Assembly: GCF_904849725.1 (NCBI RefSeq)
Contig: NC_058520.1
Location: 319,249,186 to 319,313,185 of the forward strand
Source: Hordeum vulgare subsp. vulgare
Lineage: Eukaryota > Streptophyta > Magnoliopsida > Poales > Poaceae
Direction of reading: 5' to 3'
Length of the DNA stretch: 64,000 nucleotides
Part shown: piece by piece, positions 45,550 to 58,766 of the stretch
How positions within the stretch are numbered: position 1 is the stretch's first letter
Layout of the letters: each line of letters starts with the position of its first letter
Translations under genes and position numbers: made by a program
The notes under the pieces: generated by a model
The model's database searches: none
What the model saw: the letters and a program-made list of their open reading frames with translations, nothing else
Told to the model about the DNA's origin: nothing

Positions 45550-48070
45550 AGGTCTTGACAAGAAGCCTACATGGAGAAGCTGCAACACTCACGTAGATGA
45601 AGACCACGTGTGACTGAAGATCACCTTCTTTAACAAATTCAATGATTCCACGTCAACCTAACATTCACACTACTAAACTAACGGAAGATAGTATGACATT
45701 TATAACTAGCATGGGTGGCCCCAGGGCAAAACCTTAGACTCCAGAGTTTTTAACATATTCCGGCCTTGGATATACACATACAAGATAGACCCTCTCTCGA
45801 ACCCCGTTCATCAAGCCCTTGACCTATACTTAGACCTAGATTTTCGCAATAGCCTCGCCCACATCTTAGATGGAGCAAAAATATGCACTCAGAGCCATAT
45901 CGTCATGCATTTCAAGGACCAGTGGTGCAACCACACCGAAGAATAAGTAACATGGAAACGTGAAGACTACCACAAACCCGAATTTCCGCATCTCCTTACT
46001 GCCAAGCTTAGGAATCTTGGAGATGATATTCTTGTAAGGGGATAGGCCTCTCACACCTAGTGTTTTGCATCACATTACTAAGTTAATTAAGCTCGGAAAT
46101 TTGGACCAACAAAAACTTTTGTGTGTTGTGGTGTTTCACTTGATTGCTGTTTGGTTGCTTGACTAAGTGTGCTCCCAACCCACAAAATTTCCTCCTACTC
46201 TAAAAACTCATATCCTTGATCCAAAACCTTGCCCAATGATCATGCCATGTGTATAGGACGTAAAACTATTTTTATACAAAAATATATTGGCCAAAAAGCA
46301 TTTATTTAATTTAGGTTTTCAAAACCCCCTGAATTCAGATTTGTACTACATGTCCTCAACTTAGGGTAATATTTTATCCCAAATATTTTATTTGACACCT
46401 ATTAAATATAAGACTTCCCAAAACCACAAAAAAATACTTCTAAAATTGATATTTGTATTTTATTTTAACTCCTTTTTTTAGGCCGGAAAATGTCTTTTAT
46501 AGGAAAAATTATTTAAATGTTTAAAAAACATTTGAGAAATTTAGGGGAACTTAGTGGACATAAATCTTCCATATAGATGAGTTTCAATACATGGTCATGT
46601 TGAAAATATTGTACAAACCCCTCCATAACCCTTACTGGATTTTTCAAGCATTTGAAATATTTATGTAATAAATATTTTTAAATAAATCCTGGAAAATTCG
46701 AGCAAGACACATATGCCTCATGTGATAATATTGTCAAGTTTCATCTAAATCCAAGTAGTTTTGGTAAAAAAAAGTTTTTGAGAAGCCTCTTTGTCCAGAT
46801 TCAAATTTGATCAACTTTACATTGCAAACTATCACCAGTTCATCTCAAACTTTGTGGAGATGTTCAAATACCCTAATAATGGATCCACACCAAGTGCTGC
46901 ATCAAGGAGAATAGTGTATCTTAGCTAGATCTAAGAAATTTTTGTTGATTTCTAAGGTTTGAAACTTTTGCATTGGGCATTTTCTTTAAATGAGCTACAA
47001 ATTTGTGGACATGCCCATTTAATCCCATTTATTAATTTGGTTAAGTTTCATGGCAAGGAGAACAACGTGTCTAGATCAAATCTTGATCAAACACCTTCTT
47101 GTAAAATCGGGTATTCACTATAATGACCCCTTCTACTCTTTTCCTTGAGATAAACTTTTTACCACAACTCTTCCTAGTCACGTGTTAACTCCATTAAGAA
47201 TTTGAAGCCAGGGCTCAATCATTATGTGGGGAAAAACCTCCATTTACCCCCCCCGCCTGGACAACATCTTTTCTCAGTCCCCTCCTACCCTCCTGCCTTC
47301 CAAAGGCTCTCCTAGGCATCCCTTGGCCTTATGTTCTTGTATGCACTCCCTAGACCCCCTAGCGGAACTGGCCGCACTCTCCCTTGACAAGCAATGTGAG
47401 GACAACAATTTAGGAACTCTGGAGCATGCTATTGTGCGCTCCCAAACTGTAGCCGACCGATCGCGATGCTCCCGAACACCTCGGGCCAGGCGAGCACGAC
47501 ACATGGACCGCCTCGACGTCTGCACACCTCTTCTAGTCGTATCCCCTTCTCTCTCTCTCCATCCCTTCATGCTGCAAGGTGCTCCCCGAGATAGAGAATT
47601 GCCGCTGCGGCACCCTCCCTCCCTCCGACGCTTTTCCCACTTGCTATTTGGCACACCTATATGGAGACGACATGGACCACCCTCTCCTTCGCCAGCAAGT
47701 CTCCTGGCTTCCTATCCCTTCCTTATTTTTTACCCTAAACGTGCTGACCCACAATCAAGCACCTCGCATGCGCTCTAGCCTCGCATAGCTGACCCGTAGC
47801 TCAAAGGGCATGGCTAGCCGTGTGCGCTGCTTCATCAGCTCCCCTCGCGCGCTCGTTTCCAACCTGCACTAGTACGGCCTCCACCTGTTGTTCCTCGCCT
47901 TAGCCAGCAATCACCGTGCACCATGCATATGGTGCACTGGTGTAGTGCTATAAAGGGTAACCCCCAAGCTCCGTCTACTCCTTTGTAAGCCCAACCTCTT
48001 GCCCAATTTGGCCTCTACACCTTGCCCCTTCTCTTTCGGACACCAGACGCTCAGATTCGAGTAGCGGATC
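45550..48070 (+). mobile_element. Element H3: 3' end of an H-family element
   Basis: The interior end (45720-46048) matches H2 at 20560-20876. Shared blocks include the CCTTGGA...ACACATRCAAG segment, AAGCCCTTGACC and a remnant of the chromodomain end (HTEE, then GTGAAGACTAC). The purine tract CTTGTAAGGGGATAGGCC precedes the LTR start at 46049. The LTR is cut at 48070 by element G. The 5' part of H3 is missing. Confidence 0.75.
46049..48070 (+). repeat. Partial LTR of H3
   Basis: The LTR starts TCTCACACCTAGTGTTTTGC and aligns with the first 2 kb of LTR 2 (shared AATATTTTATTTG, GATGAGTTTCAA, ACATGGTCATG and similar). The GC-rich island starts at about 47215; frames there (47224-47778) are composition products. 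A TATA-like CTATAAAG occurs at about 47949. The rest of the LTR may lie to the right of the window. Confidence 0.75.
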
Positions 48071-48211
48071 TGATGTCCCACAAGCGTATGGGATCGCAGC
48101 AGTTTTCGAGGGTAGATTATTCAACCCAAATTTGTTGATTCGCCAAGACGGGAAGTAAAAGAATATTCTCAAGTATTAGCAGCTGAATTTTTCAGATTCA
48201 ACCACACCTAA
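48071..48211 (-). repeat. Element G: 141-bp terminus of a C-family LTR
   Basis: TGATGTCCCACAAGCGTATG, then GGGATCGCAGCAGTTTTCGA, GGGTAGATTATTCAACCCAA and AAGAATATTCTCAAGTATTA match the U5 end of the element C LTRs (27203 and 39954) in the same orientation. After 48211 element E begins. The rest of G must lie right of element F, outside the window. Confidence 0.8.
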
Positions 48212-51200
48212 TGTCAGGACCCCGATCCTGAGTCATAAGAACCTAGCCTGTAACACATCACATCACTTTGAGGCCTCACGCACGGTAAACTCCACGGCTG
48301 CCACCTTACCTTGGCCGGGACCGTTTGCGTGTTTTGGCTCATGTATATGAATATGTTGCTAGCGTTCAAACGACAAAGAACCCGGGTTGACATGACTAGT
48401 TATAAACCCCAGCGTTACAACCGTACAGGGACAGGCATACATAACCCAGCAAAGCAGGTGTCGGTCATCAGCGTGTGTAGACGAGTCGTAGCAAGCTACA
48501 AGGACTCCATTACATCGCGTGACATTTCCCCGAGGGGACAAACACAGCAGCAAAGAAGGATACATGCCGGTCAATCAATGTGTTCCGAGCAGTAGCAAAC
48601 TACCAAGGCTCGATGGAAGCACAAAGAGGCATTTCCCTGTAAAAAGTACTACTAAAGGCAAACAACTAGGTGTCGAATCCCACACATATAATGCATTTCA
48701 AATATACACACATTATGCACGATATGTGTAGATACAACATGGCATCACAACATAACTCTATGACTCAAGCATTTATTAAAGACTCATAAGAGTCAACATA
48801 GTATGATATTACAAACAGGGGTCTCGTGACCCGACACCCAAGTCATACAAACAACAAGCGGAGGCAAATCATGTCTGGGTACAGACATCTACTATAAGTG
48901 GCTGCAAGAGCCTGAAAAGCTACTACGACCCTACCAAAGGAGCCAGACCTCTGTTTGGGATTTCCAAGCTATTCCGGTCAACATCGAACGCATAGCGTAG
49001 AACCTTTTAATGAGTCTAAGTCTTCTCTGCAAAAACATAAATAAAGCAACCGTGAGTACAAAGGTACTCAGCAAGTCTTACATCAGAACTATCTACATAT
49101 GCATCATGTTTCAATGAAAGGATTGTGGGGTTTGATTGCAGCAAGCCAGCTTTGACTCTTGGCTAACCTGTACTACGACTACAAGTTCTTTATTTGAGGT
49201 GGGATAGCGCACACGAGTCCACATATTCACCAATTCAATACACCACTATGGATCCACTCTCGTCTCCTTATGAGAAGGCCTTCCATAACACTCACACATA
49301 TCTTGCATATTTTAGAGTATCCATTTAAATTGTCTATGTACCACGTAATGTTTCCAAGTAGTCCATAACCGAGGACGCGGTTGTTCGAATAGATTGAATC
49401 ACCCTGCAGGGGTATACTTGTTCACAAATGCTCTCACCACTTAGCACCATATGCACGTCATGCATCTCGGCAACCTTCAAGCGGAAGCACTGGCGTGGGT
49501 GTCGGCCATGACCGTTAACCACACAAGACCCTAGTCCAGTTTTATCGCCTATTTGAGACTGAACACGCAAGGAAGTCCGGCCGAGGTTTCCTCTACGGCC
49601 CAAAACGATGCGCGCAGGGTTCCCAAGCCCACCATCCGGGTGCCACTTGGTACACGGTGCCACTGTGTATCTACTGCCGAGAAGCCTACCCCGTCGGGCA
49701 GAGCTAAACACGGCCGCCAACACTTTTCCTACAAACACCAGAAACTAATTGCAACTCCTGGACAGGGATCTAGACAATTAATAAGCCGAGCGGGGTCATA
49801 TTTCTAGGCCCAATGCATGGTAGTATCTTCTCTTGGATAACATACACAGAACTCAGTTCTTAAGGACGGTCCCAATGAGAAAACCCACCATGTACTCCTA
49901 CATGGCCTCTCATCGCTACCTTTACCAAATCGGATTCACACTTTTACTCTCACACTGTAGGACATGAACACAACCATTCTGATTCATCATCCAGATGGAT
50001 CAGACCCGACACGACTCTAAGCATAGCAGGCATTGTAAACAAGCATGGATGAGTAAGCACAACAAGGCTCAAGCAGTTGCTACTCATGCTAAGTAGTTTC
50101 AACTATTTACTGTGACAAAATCAGGTCATGGAGAGGAATGGGTTCAACTACCGATAACATGTACAGTTGAATCGTGCTTGTCCTAATGCAGTAAAAGAGA
50201 GCAGGAGCGAGGGAGTGGGTTTATTTCAATATGCTCAAGGGGGGTTTGCTTGCCTGACAGTTCTGAAGATAGCAATGAGTCTTCATCAATGTTAACGATC
50301 ACATCGTCGGAAACATCGTTTAGCGAGGGGGAACAACACCGACAAACAAGAAACAACAACAATTACTTCACGGAAATGCAACACTATGATGCATGCTCAA
50401 AACATGAAATGAAAGGTGGCAGGGCTAATGTGGCTATCATTTCTGAAGTTGAAGTTGGTTTGAATTAGGATCCAAACATCACTTCAAGCCGGGTATCTTC
50501 CCAAGTACCCTTATAACTGATTCGACCTGATGCTCATAACAATTTATTCCAACATGTATGGAGTTAGTATTTTGAGGTACTGATTTGCATTGACGAATGT
50601 TTGGTCATAACAATTGTAGTGGAATTCAAATAAGTATCAATTTCCAACTCCAAACTATTTATTAAATTTACCCTTTTCATCATTTTGCCTATTTAGTGTT
50701 GTTAACTTTCTCAAACATGCATGAAATTTCCATAATCAGATTCTTTGGATTTTTCTGATCCTTTTTCATATATAAATTATTTTCATTGGACTTACAGATT
50801 ATTTTCTATGAATTTTAGAAGTTTTAGACATTTCTGGAATTATTTTATAATCAGAAAATGCTATTATTGCATCAGCAGTGACGTGAGCAGGTCAACTGGC
50901 CGGCCAGGTCAAACGTGACAGCCAGGGCCCACTAGTCAGTGACACACATGTTAAGAACAGTTTAATTTTAATCATTTATTACTAATGAGGGGCTGGGCCC
51001 ACTGTCAGTGAGTCTTTAGGTTAATTAATCTGGTTAGTTAATTTTGTGATTTACTTAATTTAAACAGGGCTGGGCCCCACCTGTGTGTGACTCAGGGGAG
51101 TCAACCCACGGTCACACGGGGTCGAGACCACCGGCGGCTCAACACCGGCGACTACAGGCGCGGCGGAGCTCATCGGAAAATCCCTACGGGCATCCATTTC

Positions 51201-52312
51201 GGTCGCGGTTTGGCTCTACGGCTTGCTGAGGAATCGCAGCATCCATTCCGACCAAGTTACGGGCCAGAAGGTGGCCGGAGCGAGGCCGGCGATGACCTCG
51301 GGCGGTGGCCGGAGTCGGCCATGGTGGGGGTTGGCGCTAGAGGGCAGGAAAGGAGGGGGAGAGCATAGGAGGAGGCGCGGGAGCTCACGGCGGTTCCGAA
51401 GGGGGCAACAGCGACGGAGGAGAAGCTCGGGGCAAGGCGAATCGGCCTCGAGGTTGCGGGCGGCCGGAGATGGGGAAGACGGCGATGCGACGCTGCAGAG
51501 GCCCTGGAGCTCGGGGTTGTTGATGGAGAGAAGCAGCTCATGGAGGCGGAGCTGTAGGGCGCGACAGGAAAGCAAGGGGTGGCCGGGGTCGACGGCGACG
51601 AACTTGAGCAGTGCTCGGCAACGACGGCGAGAGAGGAGACGAAACACGGAGAAGAGGAGGGGAATGGAGAGAGGGAAGGAGATAAGGGAGAAGAGAGCCT
51701 CATGCAAACGCGGTGGAGGCAGGAGAAGGCTCCACGACGAAGCAGGAGGTGGCGAGGGGGCGTGATGCCTTCCTTCTCTTGTGCCTTCTGGCACATGGAG
51801 GAAGATGAGAGGGGAGACCCCCCGTGGTGGGCTGGGCCAGCAGGTAGGCACTAGGAAAGTTTCTCTCTCTCTTCTTTTCTATTTTTGTTTTATTTTCTTT
51901 CTGGCATTTAGATTTAGGATTTTAATAACACATTTTATCATTTTATAAAATCCTAAAATAGTATTATGTGACAGTAATAAAAATAATCAATGCCACAAAA
52001 TAGTTTCAACATTTTTGAACTTTTATTTTAAAAGAAAACAAAATAACTCCATTCCAAACAGTTATTTAATCAAATCAAAAATCCTTTTCAAAATGTTCCT
52101 GTGACTTAGAAATTTGGTTTGAAAAATTTATTCCCTGTCACTAGTTTCCCAAATGTTTGGATCATTGTTCTGGTTCCTTTTAAGGTAATATTTTTATTGC
52201 CTTTTTGTCAATTTCAACTCATTTGGCTTGATCACTTCCATTTCCAGATTCAATGAAATTTGAATGCATGCATGAAATGCAATGGCAAGCAAGGCAAACT
52301 TGGGCTGTGACA
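48212..52312 (-). repeat. 3' LTR of element E
   Basis: On the minus strand it starts TGTCACAGCCCAAG at 52312 and ends GGATCGGGGTCCTGACA-type (here GGATCGGGGTCCTGACA at 48212). It includes a GC-rich island at 51090-51860 that yields long frames on both strands. The family differs in sequence from the H LTRs but has the same build. Confidence 0.9.
51090..51860. other. GC-rich island in the E LTR
   Basis: The longest frame here is 51216-51851 on the minus strand (211 codons, rich in Ser, Pro, Leu and Arg), with a 180-codon frame in antisense. No domain is recognisable, and overlapping long frames in three readings point to base composition. It sits at the place where the H LTR carries its promoter-like island. 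Confidence 0.5.
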
Positions 52313-52330
52313 AGTCACCCCCACTAAACC
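52313..52330 (-). other. Polypurine tract of element E
   Basis: The minus strand reads GGTTTAGTGGGGGTGACT directly before the LTR start TGTCACAGCCC. Slightly upstream it reads GAATCTCGGAACGAGATTC, a palindrome-like sequence similar to the ATCTCGGGGACGAGATT before the H LTRs. Confidence 0.75.
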
Positions 52331-55300
52331 AGAATCTCGTTCCGAGATTCAGGCATAGTCAGGAAGAGGAATAGGGCACTAAAATACCACAATCTTCAAG
52401 ATCCATTTGCTCCTCCCGAGGACGTTGATTCATCGCACCATGTTGATCTTGACATCTTTGTCCTTGAGGTCTTCATCTAGCTTGACGTCAAAAGAACAGG
52501 GAGATGACATAAGATTCGATCTCCTCGAAGATCGAGCAACTCAAGATCAACTCATAGAATGAGACGTAGGAACATCCCTTGAGCTGAGACACAACACACA
52601 TAACACGGACGAGGAGAAGAGACATATGACAGAGGTTCAATGGGTAGGCAACAAATCCATGCTTAAAACAAATGCTGGCGAGGTTTGAAAGTAGCGAGGA
52701 TTAGGTTGCTCTTCATACCACAACGGGACACCTTAGGAAGGTGACTCTTAGAGTTATTCCCCTTAAGTGGCAAAAAGAATTACTTTTGATCCTAAGATCA
52801 TTGAAACTCTTCCTATCAGGAAAGACAATTCACAAATGATTGTTTGAAGCAATTTGGAAGAATGACATACTCAGGTTGGAAAGAAACTAGGGTTATAGAA
52901 CATCTCGGCGAATAGATGGCACATTCCAAATATTACCGAGGATATAACCTAGTGTCTGAGCGTGCTCCCAAGAACTTGAGCATTTCCATATTCATCAAGG
53001 TCTACCAACATCCGTGCCAAGGATCCTGGTGACACAACATACTACCATGATGAACAGTGATGGAGGATGCAGATGCAAAGGAAGACAACACCTCCTCAGA
53101 TTTCACCTTAGTTGTGCCAAGGAAACGAAATCTGGTTGATCGACCGAGAGACATTTAGCACTCCGCTTCTAATTTCTCCTTGATGTACTAGCACAACCCA
53201 ATTATAGATCGTGCTTGATATCTAGCGCATCAAGTATAGGTCGGACTTCGGGACATCAAAGGAAGTCCATGAGGAACAACTTCCAAAATAATTCATACAA
53301 AACCTCACGGGGAGATGGCTAAGATTGCTGATACAAGATATTATAATATCAAGTCTTCCGACTAGGTGTGTTAGCCATTACATCACTTTACTGGGTTACA
53401 TAGAGACCAATATAATAATTCTTGGGGAAGTTCCAACCATTATAACTGCCTGAGATTCAGCTCCGGTTGGTGCCACGATGCTTCAGACTCAGCATGTCCG
53501 AAAAGAAAGTTTGCAACACAAATCGATGAGATAACGCTGCGAGATTCTCAGGAAATGAACTGCGGAAGACAACTCCAAAACATGAGCTGGATCGCAAGAC
53601 CCACATGAACACACTGCCCAAGACAACTATGAACACATGAAAAGTCTTACAACAAAACACTATCGAGTTCTGGATGGGAACCATCATTGCGGATAACGAA
53701 GCCATGTGCAAGTCCGTCTAGTACCTTCAGGAATGGGACTTAACTTCTTTTCCTTGAACAAATCAATCAGTGGCTTAGTGTGCTAGGAGATACATATGGA
53801 GTGAAGATGATCAGTCTATCAAACCATAGAATACTTCGCACTTGCATGACTGACTTGGGTTGATTCCGAAGAAACAAATTAACTTTTCTCGAATTCACGG
53901 TGGCAACTTGCACCAGATGCACATGAATTAGAGGAAGTCACTTCTTACACCTATCATATACCTCGTGCACGAGACACGAAGACAATGTCTACAAAGTTTC
54001 CAGCAGTAGCTTAATGCCCAACATAGATCATGGAACAAATTAGAATGTTGCCGATGGGCTCAACAATAATTCGTCAAGATACCCATATAAATGGATTTCC
54101 AAAACTATGTGAGCAAGATAATAACATTGGTCAGATCAAAGAATATAATGGTGTAGGCTCAAGGAAAACCCTGAGTAAGACACCGCTACGAAAATCTTTG
54201 GTTCTGAGTCTGATTTGACAATAGCCCATGCTCAAATCAAAATTGAACAAGGTAATATATGCAACAATTGATCACACGAATCAACCGATGAAAATATCAT
54301 CTTTCTTCAGACTCACACAACAGAAAGATATCCCATTTAAATGAGCTGAGTTTAGGCGAAGCTTTTGTCTTCCAACTCTCCAAGTTGTTGTTTAGCTTAA
54401 CCAACTAGCTCGGGGTATCCAATACAAATTCTTTTAGAAGGGGTTGGTTTATAGAAAACCAACTTGATCACGAGCTCTATCATAGTAGAAAGGAAACAAC
54501 CTGGTAATACTTCCGAGAAGATATTTGGAAAATCACGAACCACCGATATATTATTAAGCTCGGGAACAATCTTGCTTTTCAGGGCAAGATTATGTGATCA
54601 ATAGAGCGAGGGATTGACACAATCCTAACCCATCGATCGAAAAGTGCACCATGAAACATGTACTAGGTAGCACACTCAATCTTAGGATGACGATCCAATC
54701 ATCATCACCATGAGAGTGAATTTATTGTCCATTAGCTACCAAGCAATAGCATTGCTAGGAGTATTGATTTCACACATCATGGTTCACTTGTCGATATTCC
54801 GGTTACAACCAACACGAAAACCGAGGGATGAACAATGATAGCGAGAAGTATCGCTACATCAAGATATCATAAGAGATGGTGCAATTCTCATAACACTCTT
54901 GACAAAAAGAGGGTAATACTCCAGGATAGAACAGAACAAAAGCTGGTTTAGCATTTCGATCTGCGGAATACAACTACTTTGACCCAATCCAAGAAATGGA
55001 TGTGGTACTGGAGTTTGCTTCTCCCAGTCTTCCGAGAATAGAACAACTTGACAGACCACGAAATAAAAGACATTAATGACACGAATGCACAACTATTCTT
55101 GATTATCCTCTCATGGATGAAGGTCAAAATACAACTAGATAGGGCGAACTCAAGAGCACATGGTTTCATGAGTTGTGGATGCATGGATTAGCATGTCGAA
55201 CGAGTTCAACATAATTCTTCCAGATAATCCATGTAGAAGGGCGGAGTAGGCAGAATCACAATATGGAGTAGAGAACTCATCACGAGCACTCTTGTTATGA

Positions 55301-56062
55301 TCTTTAATTCACGAAGAACTTCTGCCAAAGATGATTCATGGTGTTGGAAGAATGATATACCATGAACCTTGGGAACTACAACAAGGTTACTAATCATTCT
55401 AGAGGAACTAGCAACACTATCAATAGAGTTAAGCAGAATGATCATTGGATTCAGAGACCAAGAAATAGAGTACCTACAAGCTATTCAACATCATGAGATG
55501 TTTTTCAAAAATTATGGCCTGAACTATCACACTGGAAGACATACCACACATCTAGACTATTGGGTAGTTTTCGAAGTAACATGGTTTCCTAATACTTCAA
55601 CAAAACGTCGAGGTGATAGAGTACCTCAACACAATTATTAGTGTGCTTTGTCCGGACAAAAGACATTGGGGAAAAAAGAAAGGAATTTGCAATTGTATCA
55701 GACTATTTGGAAACTTTGGAAAACTCGGACAACATAACGGCTATACGGGCATGAAATATGAGGCAACCTGCAAGAAAACTAACAACATCACAATTGAATT
55801 CTTATGGAGACATTGATCTAGGAAGACAACAACTTCTCTATAAGTCTCCAACATAGTAACTCGTAATCCTAATGAATAGATGAGAAAGCCTAATTCTTAA
55901 ACCCCGTAGAATAAAGAAGAGGGTGACTCCGAATAAGAACGACACAAGGAAAGGAGTAAAAAGAGCCTTACGTTCCCTTCCACAAACAATTCCCTTATAT
56001 AACTAAAGAGTTGCTAGACTCAACATCGACCAGTTTGGCTTGGTTATCCTACAGGCAATCAA

Positions 56063-56074
56063 GCTCTGATACCA
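56063..56074 (-). other. Primer binding site of element E (tRNA-Met type)
   Basis: TGGTATCAGAGC on the minus strand, four bases after the LTR end at 56079. The same motif serves H2 (16959). Confidence 0.88.
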
Positions 56075-56078
56075 AAGC

Positions 56079-56960
56079 TGTCAGGACCCCGATCCCGAGT
56101 CATAAGAACCTAGCCTGTAACACATCACATCACTTTGTGGCCTCACGCACGGTAAACTCCACGGCTGCCACCTTACCTTGGCCGGAACCGTTTGCATCTT
56201 TTGGCTCACGTATATGAATATGTTGCTAGCGTTCAAACGACAAAGAACCCGGGTCGACATGACTAGTTATAAACCCCAGTGGTACAACCGTACAGGGACA
56301 GGCATACATAACCCAGCAAAGCAGGTGTCGGTCATCAGCGTGTGTAGACGAGTCGTAGCAAGCTACAAGGACTCCATTACACTGCATGACATTTCCCTGA
56401 GGGGACAGACACAGCAGCAAAGAAGGATACATGCCGGTCAATCAATGTGTTCCAAGCAGTAGCAAACTACCAAGGCTCGATGGAATCACAAAGAGGCATT
56501 TCCCTGTAAAGAGTACTACTAAAGGCAAACAACTAGGTGTCGAATCCCACACATATAATGCATTTCAAACATACACACATTATGCACGATATGTGTAGAT
56601 ACAACATGGCATCACAACATAACTCTATGACTCAAGCATTTATTAAAGACTCATAAGAGTCAACATAGTATGATATTACAAACAGGGGTCTCGTGACCCG
56701 ACACCCAAGTCATACAAACAACAAGCGGAAGCAAATCATGTTTGGGAACAGACATCTACTAAAAGTGGCTGGAAGAGCCTGAAAAGCTACTACGACCCTA
56801 CCAAAGGAGCCAGACCTCTGTCTGGGATTTCCAAGCTATTCCGGTCAACATCGAACACATAGCGTAGAACCTTTTAATGAGTCTAAGTCTTCTCTGCAAA
56901 AACATAAATAAAGCAACCGTGAGTACAAAGGTACTCAACAAGTCTTACATCAGAAATATC
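56079..56960 (-). repeat. 5' LTR of element E, partial
   Basis: This matches 48212-49093 nearly base for base (a few percent differences). It is broken at 56961 by element F after ATATC. The remaining 3.2 kb should lie beyond the window. Confidence 0.9.
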
Positions 56961-58749
56961 TGTTGGGGAACGTCGCATGGGAAACAAAAAATTTCCTACG
57001 CGCACGAAGACCTATCATGGTGATGTCCATCTACGAGAGGGGATGGTTGATCTACGTACCCTTGTAGACCATACAGCAGAAGCGTTAGTGAACGCGGTTG
57101 ATGTAGTGGAACGTCCTCACGTCCCTCGATCCGCCCCGCGAACCGTCCCGCGATCAGTCCCACGATCTAGTGCCGTACGGACGGCACCTCCGCGTTCAGC
57201 ACACGTACAGCTCAACGATGATCTCGGCCTTCTTGATCCAGCAAGAGAGACGGAGAGGTAGATGAGTTCTCCGGCAGCATGACAGCGCTCCGGAGGTTGG
57301 TGGTGATCTAATCTCAGCAGGGCTCCGCCCGAGCTCCGCAGAAACGCGATCTAGAGGTAAAACCGTGGAGGTATGTGGTCGGGATGCCTTGAAAAAGTTG
57401 TCTCAAATCAGCCCTAAAACCCCACTATATATAGGAGGGAGGGAGGGGAGGAGGCAGCCTCAAAACCTAAAGGTTTGGCCGAAATTGGAGGTGGAGGAGT
57501 CCTGCTCCAATCCTACTTGGAGTAGGATTCCACCATCCCACTTGGAAACTCTTTCCACCTTGTGTTTTTTCCTTCTCAAACCTTATGGGCCTTAGTGGGA
57601 ACTTATTCCAGCCCACTAGGGGCTGGTTTATCTCTTCCCATAGCCCATGAGACCCCTTGGGGCGTGACACCCCTTCCGATGGTCCCCGGCACCCCTCCCG
57701 GCACTCCCGGTACACTACCGATGAGCCCAAAACTTTTCCGGTGACCAAAGCAGGACTTCCTGTATATCAATCTTTACCTCCGGACCATTCCGGAGCTCCT
57801 CGTGATGTCCTGGATCTCATCCGGGACTCCGAACAACATTCGGTAACCAACCATATAACTCAAATACGCATAAAACAACGTCGAACCTTAAGTGTGCAGA
57901 CCCTGCGGGTTCGGGAACTATGTAGACATGACCCGAGTGACTCCTCGGTCAATATCCAATAGTGCGACCTGGATGCCCATATTGGATCCTACATATTCTC
58001 CGAAGATCTTATCGGTTGAACCTCAGTGCCAAGGATTCATATAATCCCGTATGTCATTCCCTTTGTCCTTCGGTATGTTACTTGCCCGAGATTCGATCGT
58101 TAGTATCCGCATACCTATTTCAATCTCGTTTACCGGCAAGTCTCTTTACTCGTTCCGTAAAACAAGATCCCACAACTTACACTAAGTCACATTGCTTGCA
58201 AGGCTTGTGTGTGATGTTGTATTACCGAGTGGGCCCCGAGATACCTCTCCGTCATACGGAGTGACAAATCCCAATCTTGATCCATACTAACTCAACGAAC
58301 ACCTTCGGAGATACCTGTAGAGCATATTTATAGTCACCCAGTTACGTTGCGACGTTTGATACACACAAAGTATTCCTCCGGTGTTAGTAAGTTATATGAT
58401 CTCATGGTCATAGGAACAAATACTTAACACGCAGAAAACACTAGCAATAAAATGACACAATCAACATGCTACGTCTATTAGTTTGGGTCTAGTCCATCAC
58501 ATGATTCTTCTAATGATGTGATCCCGTTATCAAGTGACAACACTTGCCTATGGTCAGGAAACCTTGACCATCTTTGATCAACGAGCTAGTCAACTAGAGG
58601 CTTACTAGGGACAGTGTTTTGTCTATGTATCCACACATGCACTGTGTTTCCAATCAATACAATTATAGCATGGATAATAAACGATTATCATGAACTAAGA
58701 AATATAATAATAACTAATTTATTATTGCCTCTAGGGCATATTTCCAATA
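56961..58749 (-). repeat. 3' LTR of element F
   Basis: It starts TATTGGAAATATGCCC (family TGTTGG, one base changed) at 58749 and ends CCCCAACA at 56961. It is 1789 bp. The first 277 bases from 63724 repeat its left end with only a few differences. A TATA box lies at 57425-57434. Confidence 0.93.
57425..57434 (-). promoter_or_regulatory. TATA box of the F LTR
   Basis: CTATATATAG on the minus strand between GC-rich stretches (CCCTCCTATATATAGTGGGG), the usual context of the promoter in this Copia group. Confidence 0.65.
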
Positions 58750-58766
58750 GTCTCCCACTTGCACTA
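58750..58766 (-). other. Polypurine tract of element F
   Basis: The minus strand reads TAGTGCAAGTGGGAGAC just before the LTR start. AAGTGGGAGA is typical of this Copia group. Confidence 0.75.

Larger units (their letters stand above)
52313..56078 (-). other. Noncoding interior of element E
   Basis: No frame above about 95 codons and no gag or pol motif was found in 3.77 kb. Size and position match the H2 interior (3.92 kb). LARD interiors are described as transcribed but noncoding. Confidence 0.7.
48212..56960 (-). mobile_element. Element E: LARD-like Gypsy element, left and central part
   Basis: On the minus strand, the 3' LTR is 48212-52312 (4101 bp), the interior is 52313-56078 (3766 bp, no gene), and the 5' LTR starts at 56079 and is interrupted by Copia element F at 56961. 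The PBS TGGTATCAGAGC is at 56074-56063. Long LTRs with a noncoding interior make this a LARD-type element. In the first 190 bp the two LTRs differ at about seven positions. The left target duplication should be CCTAA (48207-48211). Confidence 0.87.

Noticed and set aside
47224..47778. 184-codon frame near the end of H3
   Set aside because: GC-rich island of a partial LTR; antisense frames of similar length; no domain.
51216..51851. 211-codon open frame on the minus strand, the second longest in the window
   Set aside because: Very rich in Ser, Pro, Leu and Arg, overlapped by a 180-codon frame in antisense and another on the same strand, and inside an LTR. This is a base-composition effect, not a supported gene.
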